Positions 57,677 through 64,000 of a DNA stretch of 64,000 nucleotides are shown in pieces; position 1 is the stretch's first letter, and each line of letters begins with the position of its first letter. Made by a program: the position numbers and the translations under genes. The notes under the pieces were generated by a model. It made no database searches and was not told where the DNA came from. It worked only from the letters and a program-made list of their open reading frames with translations. Source of the stretch: Flavobacterium sp. CECT 9288 (GTDB lineage: Bacteria > Bacteroidota > Bacteroidia > Flavobacteriales > Flavobacteriaceae); assembly GCF_918731615.1 (NCBI RefSeq), contig NZ_OU957226.1, positions 744,001 to 808,000 on the forward strand, written 5' to 3'.

Positions 57677-58063
57677 TTAGTCTGTAACGACTTCTCCTTT
57701 TATTTTTAGAGCAATTCTTCCACCCTCATAATTTACAGCGTTAGATTCCACTGTAATTGTTTTTCTTATAGGTCCAAGAGTCATGTTGTATTTTACACTT
57801 ATTTTACCAGTTTTACCAGGCATCACGGGTTCTGTAGGTTTGTACGGGAAAGTACATCCGTTTGTAGATAACACATTTGTAATAATTAGCGGAGCGTTAC
57901 CTGTATTTGTAAAAACAAAATCTCGAACTCCACTTTCAGTATTTTTCACTCTTCCATAATCAATGGTATTGTCAGGAGCTTCAAAATTAATTTTAGGTCC
58001 GTTTTGAGCCAGGCCAATACTTGAAAACAAAATTAATGTAAGTAATGTAATCGTTTTTTTCAT
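57677..58063 (-). CDS. DUF1573 domain exported protein
   Basis: A 128-aa protein with a signal peptide (KKTITLLTLILFSSIGLAQ) and one DUF1573 Ig-like domain, recognised by FVFTNTGNAPLIITNVLSTN, the Cys-containing GCTFPYKPTEPVMPGKTGKI and KTITVESNA. Members are thought to bind other envelope proteins; the role is unknown. It stands alone. Confidence 0.87.
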   Translation of the reverse strand: MKKTITLLTLILFSSIGLAQNGPKINFEAPDNTIDYGRVKNTESGVRDFVFTNTGNAPLIITNVLSTNGCTFPYKPTEPVMPGKTGKISVKYNMTLGPIRKTITVESNAVNYEGGRIALKIKGEVVTD

Positions 58064-58153
58064 TATAATTGTTAGATTCGGTTAGGTAAATATACCTTGT
58101 TTATAATTATAGAACAAAATTTTATTTCTCTTTTTATAGTCTACTTAATTATT

Positions 58154-58161
58154 TACTTTTG
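58154..58161 (+). promoter_or_regulatory. Candidate valS -7 box
   Basis: TACTTTTG, 85 bases before the valS start codon; no -33 match. Confidence 0.4.
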
Positions 58162-58246
58162 TTCACTTATTGAATTACAAATATCAGACCAAAAACAAGA
58201 GCTGCATTTTTAGGAATGCTACAACGGTTTTAAAACTCTAAATAAA

Positions 58247-60880
58247 ATGACAATTCCTGCACAATTCGACGCTAAAACTATTGAAAATAAGTGGTATGAC
58301 TACTGGATGAAGAATAATTATTTTCACTCAGAGCCAGATCATAGAACACCATATACCATAGTAATTCCTCCACCAAATGTAACCGGAGTTTTGCATATGG
58401 GGCATATGCTTAACAATACCATACAAGATGTATTGATAAGAAGAGCTCGATTAAAAGGTTTTAATGCGTGCTGGGTTCCTGGTACTGATCACGCATCTAT
58501 AGCAACAGAGGCGAAGGTTGTAGCAAAGTTGAAGGCAGAGGGAATCAATAAAAATGATCTAACTCGTGAGGAATTCTTAGCGCATGCGTGGGAATGGACA
58601 GATAAATATGGCGGAGTAATTTTGGATCAATTAAAAAAACTTGGTGCTTCTTGCGACTGGGAACGAACAAAATTTACAATGGACCCTGATATGTCAGCTT
58701 CGGTAATTAAATCTTTTGTTGATTTATACAACAAAGGTTTGATTTATAGAGGATACCGAATGGTAAATTGGGATCCTGAAGCTAAAACAACTTTGTCTGA
58801 CGAAGAAGTTATATATGAAGAACAACAAGGAAAGCTCTTTTTTCTTAGATATAAAATTGAGGGTACAGAAGAATTTCTAACCATTGCTACAACACGTCCA
58901 GAAACAATTTTTGGAGATACTGCAATTTGCATCAACCCTAACGATGAACGTTTTGCTCATTTGAAAGGTAAAAAAGCAATTGTCCCAATTTGCGGAAGAG
59001 TAATTCCAATCATTGAAGATGAGTATGTTGATATCGAATTTGGAACAGGTTGTTTAAAAGTGACTCCTGCTCACGATATGAATGACAAAACTCTTGGAGA
59101 AAAGCATAATCTTGAGATTATTGATATTTTTAACGAGGATGCAACTTTAAATAGTTTTGGACTGCACTATCAAGGGCAAGATCGTTTTGCGGTTCGGGAA
59201 CCTATTGCTATAGAATTGCAAACAATAGGTGCTTTAGCAAAAACAGAAACGCATCTTAATAAAGTAGGAACTTCAGAAAGAACCAAAGCTGTTATCGAGC
59301 CACGCTTGTCTGATCAGTGGTTTTTAAAAATGGAAGAATTAGTTAAACCAGCAATCAAATCAGTGCTTGAGGATGGTGACATTAAATTGCATCCAGCGCG
59401 TTTCAATAATACCTATGCACATTGGTTAAACAATATTAGAGACTGGAATATCTCCCGTCAATTGTGGTGGGGACAACAAATTCCAGCTTATTTTTACGGT
59501 GATGGAAAAGAGGATTTTGTAGTTGCAGAGAATATTGATGATGCCTTAAAGTTAGCAAGAGAGAAAACTTTAAACCTTGAACTTGAAACAAAAGATTTAA
59601 AACAAGATGTGGACGCCTTAGACACTTGGTTTTCTTCTTGGCTGTGGCCAATGTCTGTTTTTGGAGGAATTATGGATCCTGAAAGCGAAGATTTTAAATA
59701 TTATTATCCAACGAATGATTTGGTTACAGGTCCAGATATTTTGTTTTTCTGGGTAGCCAGAATGATCATTGCAGGGTATGAATACACGGGGCAGAAACCT
59801 TTTACGAACGTATATCTGACTGGTTTAGTAAGAGATAAACAACGCCGAAAAATGTCTAAATCTTTAGGGAATTCTCCTGAGCCTTTAGAATTGATTGAAA
59901 AATTTGGTGCTGATGGAGTTCGTGTAGGATTGCTTTTGAGTGCTTCTGCTGGAAATGATATTATGTTTGATGAAGAGTTGTGCAACCAAGGGAAAGCGTT
60001 TACTAATAAAATTTGGAATGCCTTCAAATTGATAAAAGGTTGGGAAGTTTCAGATACAATTGAGCAACCCGAATCATCAAAAGTAGCAATTGAATGGTAC
60101 GAAGCTAAATTGCAGCAAACTCTAGCTGAAATTGAAGATAATTTCGAAAAATATAGAATTTCTGATGCCTTAATGGCTATTTATAAATTGGTTTGGGACG
60201 ACTTCTGTTCTTGGTTTTTAGAAATGATTAAACCAGCATATCAGCAACCAATTGACAGTATAACTTTTGCGAAAGCGATTGAAATGCTTGAAAATAACCT
60301 GAAATTATTGCATCCGTTTATGCCTTTCTTGACTGAGGAAATTTGGCATTTAATTGCAGAGAGAACGGCTGAAGAAGCTTTAATAGTTGCAACATGGCCA
60401 GAATTAAAATCATTTGATTCACAATTAATTACAAATTTTGAATCTACAATAGAAGTAATTTCAGGAATTAGAACAATTCGTAAGGATAAAAACATACCCT
60501 TTAAGGATGCTATTGACTTTAGAGTACTAAATAATGAAAATGCGTCAACTTATTTTGATAGCGTTGTTGTTAAATTAGGAAATATTAATGATTTAGAATA
60601 CGTTTCAGATAAAGTAGAGGGAGCACTTTCTTTCCGTGTTAATTCTAACGAATATTTTATTCCAATTACTGGAAAAATCGATGTAGCTGCCGAAATTGCA
60701 AAATTAACAGAGGAGCTCAATTACATTAAAGGTTTCTTGAAATCAGTTCAAGTTAAATTGTCAAATGAAAAATTTGTTGCCAATGCTAAACCGGAGGTAA
60801 TTGAAAACGAGCGAAAAAAAGAAGCGGATGCTCTATCAAAAATCGAAACCATTGAGCACAGTTTAGCAGGACTTCAATAA
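58247..60880 (+). CDS. valS: Valyl-tRNA synthetase
   Basis: An 877-aa class I synthetase charging tRNA-Val. The HIGH motif is in PPPNVTGVLHMGHML (about 45-59), the editing domain includes TRPETIFGDTAI, and the KMSKS loop is RRKMSKSLGNSPEP (about 533-546). The C-terminal end is a charged coiled coil (about 800-877), as usual for ValRS. Single gene with a strong terminator. Confidence 0.96.
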   Translation: MTIPAQFDAKTIENKWYDYWMKNNYFHSEPDHRTPYTIVIPPPNVTGVLHMGHMLNNTIQDVLIRRARLKGFNACWVPGTDHASIATEAKVVAKLKAEGINKNDLTREEFLAHAWEWTDKYGGVILDQLKKLGASCDWERTKFTMDPDMSASVIKSFVDLYNKGLIYRGYRMVNWDPEAKTTLSDEEVIYEEQQGKLFFLRYKIEGTEEFLTIATTRPETIFGDTAICINPNDERFAHLKGKKAIVPICGRVIPIIEDEYVDIEFGTGCLKVTPAHDMNDKTLGEKHNLEIIDIFNEDATLNSFGLHYQGQDRFAVREPIAIELQTIGALAKTETHLNKVGTSERTKAVIEPRLSDQWFLKMEELVKPAIKSVLEDGDIKLHPARFNNTYAHWLNNIRDWNISRQLWWGQQIPAYFYGDGKEDFVVAENIDDALKLAREKTLNLELETKDLKQDVDALDTWFSSWLWPMSVFGGIMDPESEDFKYYYPTNDLVTGPDILFFWVARMIIAGYEYTGQKPFTNVYLTGLVRDKQRRKMSKSLGNSPEPLELIEKFGADGVRVGLLLSASAGNDIMFDEELCNQGKAFTNKIWNAFKLIKGWEVSDTIEQPESSKVAIEWYEAKLQQTLAEIEDNFEKYRISDALMAIYKLVWDDFCSWFLEMIKPAYQQPIDSITFAKAIEMLENNLKLLHPFMPFLTEEIWHLIAERTAEEALIVATWPELKSFDSQLITNFESTIEVISGIRTIRKDKNIPFKDAIDFRVLNNENASTYFDSVVVKLGNINDLEYVSDKVEGALSFRVNSNEYFIPITGKIDVAAEIAKLTEELNYIKGFLKSVQVKLSNEKFVANAKPEVIENERKKEADALSKIETIEHSLAGLQ

Positions 60881-60903
60881 ATTTTTAATTTTTATTTATT
60901 TCA

Positions 60904-60940
60904 AACCCATTTCAATGACAAATTGAAATGGGTTTTTTAT
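60904..60940 (+). terminator. valS terminator
   Basis: AACCCATTTCAAT and ATTGAAATGGGTT form a 13-bp stem with a five-base loop, followed by T-rich sequence. Confidence 0.9.
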
Positions 60941-61103
60941 TTTAAGTATTATTTTTAAATTAAAATACTTGTAAAACATCGATGAAAGACATGCTGGCTG
61001 CTATTTAAAGAGTATTTTATCCTTTAATCGATATTAAATTGAGTTGCTGTTTTTTGTGTGTAATTTTGGGGGATAATTGTATAAATACCACATTTACAAA
61101 TAC

Positions 61104-61481
61104 ATGAGAAAAATATTTAGTATTGCTTATAAGCAAGATTATAATAAAGGATACGCTATTGGACTAAATCCTTTTTTAGAATACAATAGCAACATGCAAA
61201 ACGATGCTTGTATAGCAGGATTTAATGCAGGAAGGTCAGATTATGAGCGAATGAATGGTTTTATAAGAGACGGTATTCCTAGTAGAATTGTTACCGAAAA
61301 AGTTTTAGAAGATTTTTTAATTGCGGGATTATTAGGATTACCCATAGATGATTCAGGATATACTTCTTATCAACTTGGAATTATTGCAGAATGGTACCAA
61401 AGTGGTACTGAGAAATATGAACCAGATTATAGCGTTTCCTTACTAAATGTTTTAGACAGTATAGGTATAGAGATGGGATAA
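61104..61481 (+). CDS. Hypothetical protein, small and acidic
   Basis: A 125-aa protein from the ATG at 61104; the longer frame begins at TTG. It shows two similar aromatic-glycine patterns, GYAIGLNPFLEYN and AGFNAGRSDYERMNG, followed by a helical part. No membrane segment or catalytic motif is seen and I recognise no family. A perfect bidirectional terminator lies just after it. Confidence 0.55.
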   Translation: MRKIFSIAYKQDYNKGYAIGLNPFLEYNSNMQNDACIAGFNAGRSDYERMNGFIRDGIPSRIVTEKVLEDFLIAGLLGLPIDDSGYTSYQLGIIAEWYQSGTEKYEPDYSVSLLNVLDSIGIEMG

Positions 61482-61500
61482 GCTAGAGCAATTAAATATA

Positions 61501-61540
61501 AAAAAACACCTCCAAAGCTATTGCTTTGGAGGTGTTTTTT
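61501..61540. terminator. Bidirectional terminator
   Basis: A perfect 18-bp stem (A run, CACCTCCAAAGC and its complement) around TATT, with T runs on both strands, between convergent genes ending at 61481 and 61574. Confidence 0.93.
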
Positions 61541-61573
61541 TATCCAGTTAAAGTATTAAATATTGATTCAGAA

Positions 61574-63865
61574 TTACAATTTATACTTTAAAATAGCCAT
61601 TACTTGCCTTGGAGCAATAGGATTTGTACTGTAATTTTCGTGCACCGTATAATTCAATTCATTTGTTATGTTAGAAAGTTTACATAAAAGTGAAATTTTA
61701 TTCCATTCGTAGCCAAGAGATGCATCTACAGTTGTATAACCTTTTAATGGGATGTCTCGGTCTTCTATAGTAATAGTGTAGGTTTTTGGCGTAGTTGAAG
61801 GCTTGTTTTCAGTCCACACATAACGGTCGTTCCAACCTCCCACTCGGTCACCTACATAGCTAGCGATACCACCAAGTGTTATTCCTTTGAAAAAACCTTC
61901 TGGAATTTTGTAAAAAACACTAAAGTTGGCAGTGTGTTTAGGTGTTCTGGTTAATAAATCACCTTCAATTAAACTTCCACTTGTACCAGAAGTTTTAGTG
62001 ATTTTGGTTTCATTAAAACTATACCCTGCCAAAACGTTTAAACCTTTAACTGGGTTAGCATTGATGTCAATTTCAATCCCTTTTCCTTTCGTTCCTCCTA
62101 CTAATTCTCTCAAGTTCGTATTTACATTTGGGGTAACTCCATCAGCTGCAAAAGGAGCTGTTTGTGCAAGATTATTATTTTCAATAATATAGGCGGTAAT
62201 GTTTGTTGTAAACAAACCTTTCATAAAATCTTTTTTGATTCCTACTTCATATTGGTCAATAATAGAAGGATCAAGTGGTTTGTAATCAACTGTCGTTCCT
62301 GTATTTGGCGTGAAAGAATTAGAATAACTACTAAACACGGTTGTGGTTTTATTAGGTTGGTATACTAAGCCTGCTTTTGGAGAAAACGCTTTATTTAAAT
62401 TTTTGGCTCCTTCAGTAACTGTGTTTTTTGTAAAATCTGTGGTTACTACTTGAGCTTCTTGCCAAGACCAACGTATACCTGCCAAAACTTTAATTTTATC
62501 TGTAATCGATATCAAGTCTTGTGCAAATCCACCAAAACGACTAGTTTCTGTAATTGCAATTTGTGTATTGGCTGCATTTGGAATGTCGTTTCTTTGTGAG
62601 TTAGGAATGAAACTAAAAAGATTGATTGTGTCGTATAAACTCGGATCGTATTTTCCATTTACCATAACCGCTTTTTCGTTAAAAACATAGGTGTAGTTAT
62701 CAGCAATAGACAATTCATAATCTACCCCAGTAAAGATTTGATGTTTTACTTTTCCAGAATAAAAAGTACCTTGAATACTTAACTGGTCACCAAATATTTT
62801 CTCTAAATTTTTATTTTGAACCAATCCTCTGTTCCACGTTCCAGGCACCGAATAAGTGTTTAAATTGGAAAGTTGCGCTGTAGATTTTTGGCTTCGATCA
62901 TAATTTTGAAATGATGAATTAAAATTCAAATTCCAATTGATATTAAAATCGTGGTGTAATTGAACCGATGCACTTGAAGACTTGGTGTTTCCATTAGACC
63001 ATTTTGCTCCAAAAAACTGATTTCTTGGTAAATCTAATATTTCTTTTCCAACAATTCCTGTCCCAAAATCAGGTGTCCAATCAGCGCTTAAATAATCCCC
63101 TTGTACGGTGATTTGAGTTTTGTCTGTAACATGAATTAATAAAGATGGATTAATGTAAATTCTATCGTTTTTTACAAAGTCTCTAAAGCTTTCTGATTTT
63201 TCGTAAGAAGCATTTACGCGATAAGCAATGGTTTTACTCAAAGGGCCATAAAAATCAATAGATGGTTTGTAATACGAAAAACTTCCCATTTGCATGGATA
63301 GTTCGCCTCCAGCCGTAAACTTTGGAGTTTTTGTTACCAAGTTCAAAATACCTCCTGGAGCCACATTTCCATATAATAATGCCGATCCACCTTTTAAAAA
63401 TTCTACTTTTTCTAAACCAGAAACCTCAGGAATAGAACCCCCGTTGTATCTAAACCCATTTTTAAACATATTGTTACCTGACATGTCATAACCTCTTGAG
63501 AAGAATGATTCCTGTGCACCACCTCTTGCTGAACCCACATAAATACCGTTGGCATTTTTAATTACATCGCTCAACCTAATAGATTGCTGTTGACCAATAA
63601 TTTCAGATCCTATAACTTGTAAACTTTGTGGAGTATCCATTGGTTTTAAACCAGAACGCAAAGCAGATATTGTTTTTTTGTCTTTGTTGCTTGAAACCAC
63701 AACTTCTTTTAATATTTGTCCTTTTTTATTTTTTACAGTGTCTACTGCTGTTTCCATGTAAGCTTCAATTTCTTTGGTCTCTGTAGTGTTTAATCCAGTT
63801 TGTGAAAAACTAGAAAGACTCATAAAAAAAGCAGCTACGGGTAAAAAAATATATTTCATTTGCAT
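61574..63865 (-). CDS. TonB-dependent siderophore receptor
   Basis: A 763-aa outer-membrane receptor of the FhuA-like siderophore group, importing iron-loaded siderophores with energy from TonB. A signal peptide (KYIFLPVAAFFMSLSSFS) is followed by the plug domain (about 60-200: LKPMDTPQSLQVIGSEII and PGGILNLVTKTPKF) and a 22-strand barrel ending in VMAILKYKL. The start may also be the ATG at 63859. No Fur box could be confirmed by eye, but it has one of the best promoters in the window. Confidence 0.9.
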   Translation of the reverse strand: MQMKYIFLPVAAFFMSLSSFSQTGLNTTETKEIEAYMETAVDTVKNKKGQILKEVVVSSNKDKKTISALRSGLKPMDTPQSLQVIGSEIIGQQQSIRLSDVIKNANGIYVGSARGGAQESFFSRGYDMSGNNMFKNGFRYNGGSIPEVSGLEKVEFLKGGSALLYGNVAPGGILNLVTKTPKFTAGGELSMQMGSFSYYKPSIDFYGPLSKTIAYRVNASYEKSESFRDFVKNDRIYINPSLLIHVTDKTQITVQGDYLSADWTPDFGTGIVGKEILDLPRNQFFGAKWSNGNTKSSSASVQLHHDFNINWNLNFNSSFQNYDRSQKSTAQLSNLNTYSVPGTWNRGLVQNKNLEKIFGDQLSIQGTFYSGKVKHQIFTGVDYELSIADNYTYVFNEKAVMVNGKYDPSLYDTINLFSFIPNSQRNDIPNAANTQIAITETSRFGGFAQDLISITDKIKVLAGIRWSWQEAQVVTTDFTKNTVTEGAKNLNKAFSPKAGLVYQPNKTTTVFSSYSNSFTPNTGTTVDYKPLDPSIIDQYEVGIKKDFMKGLFTTNITAYIIENNNLAQTAPFAADGVTPNVNTNLRELVGGTKGKGIEIDINANPVKGLNVLAGYSFNETKITKTSGTSGSLIEGDLLTRTPKHTANFSVFYKIPEGFFKGITLGGIASYVGDRVGGWNDRYVWTENKPSTTPKTYTITIEDRDIPLKGYTTVDASLGYEWNKISLLCKLSNITNELNYTVHENYSTNPIAPRQVMAILKYKL

Positions 63866-63893
63866 TTATTTAGAATAATTAAAAATAACTTTG

Positions 63894-63924
63894 CAAATAT
63901 AAAACCCATCTTTTGAATTACAAA
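63894..63924 (-). promoter_or_regulatory. Promoter of the siderophore receptor gene
   Basis: On the minus strand TTTG (63921-63924) is followed after exactly 19 bases by TATATTTG (63894-63901), a full Bacteroidota -33/-7 match, 29 bases before the start codon. Confidence 0.75.
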
Positions 63925-64000
63925 GCTTATTTAGATTAAATACTAATAAAAAACTAATAAAAATTTAGTGCATTGATTTGTAGTGAATTAAAATAGTATT

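Overview
The window looks like a Bacteroidota genome, most probably Flavobacterium or a close relative. It is AT-rich, many genes have promoters of the Bacteroidota type (TAnnTTTG, sometimes with TTTG about 19 bases upstream), and the gene content is typical: TraO/TraQ conjugation proteins, a fused SecDF, GIN-domain proteins and TonB-dependent receptors. Names come from recognising families by eye; no searches were run.

Bases 1 to about 15.8 kb are one end of an integrative conjugative element. It starts with the last tra genes (traO cut by the window edge, traQ). Cargo and control genes follow: a RibD-like reductase, an AraC regulator, two excisionase-like HTH proteins, and a long structured RNA-like leader before a degenerate receiver protein. 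Next is a compact five-gene type III CBASS anti-phage operon on the minus strand (4288-8061): CD-NTase, HORMA, TRIP13-like ATPase, a two-TM NUDIX effector and an unrecognised 191-aa protein. Then comes the PRTRC module (ThiF, B, probable F, C, E), a DUF932 protein, SSB and a tyrosine integrase of the IntDOT type. Between this element and the chromosome lies a 376-bp-period tandem duplication of a GIY-YIG nuclease gene with a tRNA-like tail; the second copy is broken.

From about 16.7 kb to the end the window is mostly conserved chromosome. It holds trxB; a pair of lipoproteins, one a metzincin-like protease; a PadR/PspC/GIN envelope-stress cluster; small hypothetical proteins; a glycosyltransferase cluster with an FdtA-like cupin; ftsE; a large TPR protein, a PhzF protein and an outer-membrane barrel; two asparagine synthetase genes around a lipoprotein amidohydrolase; gyrB, mdh and secDF; a PagL-like protein; lgt, yidD, cysS, folE and an aminotransferase; an aspartyl protease with a PDZ domain; valS; and a TonB-dependent siderophore receptor. 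Most transcription units end in clear hairpin terminators.

The points of most interest are the CBASS operon with its uncharacterised fifth gene, the nested RNA or DNA secondary structure at 3661-3834, and the GIY-YIG/tRNA-like tandem unit at the element-chromosome junction.
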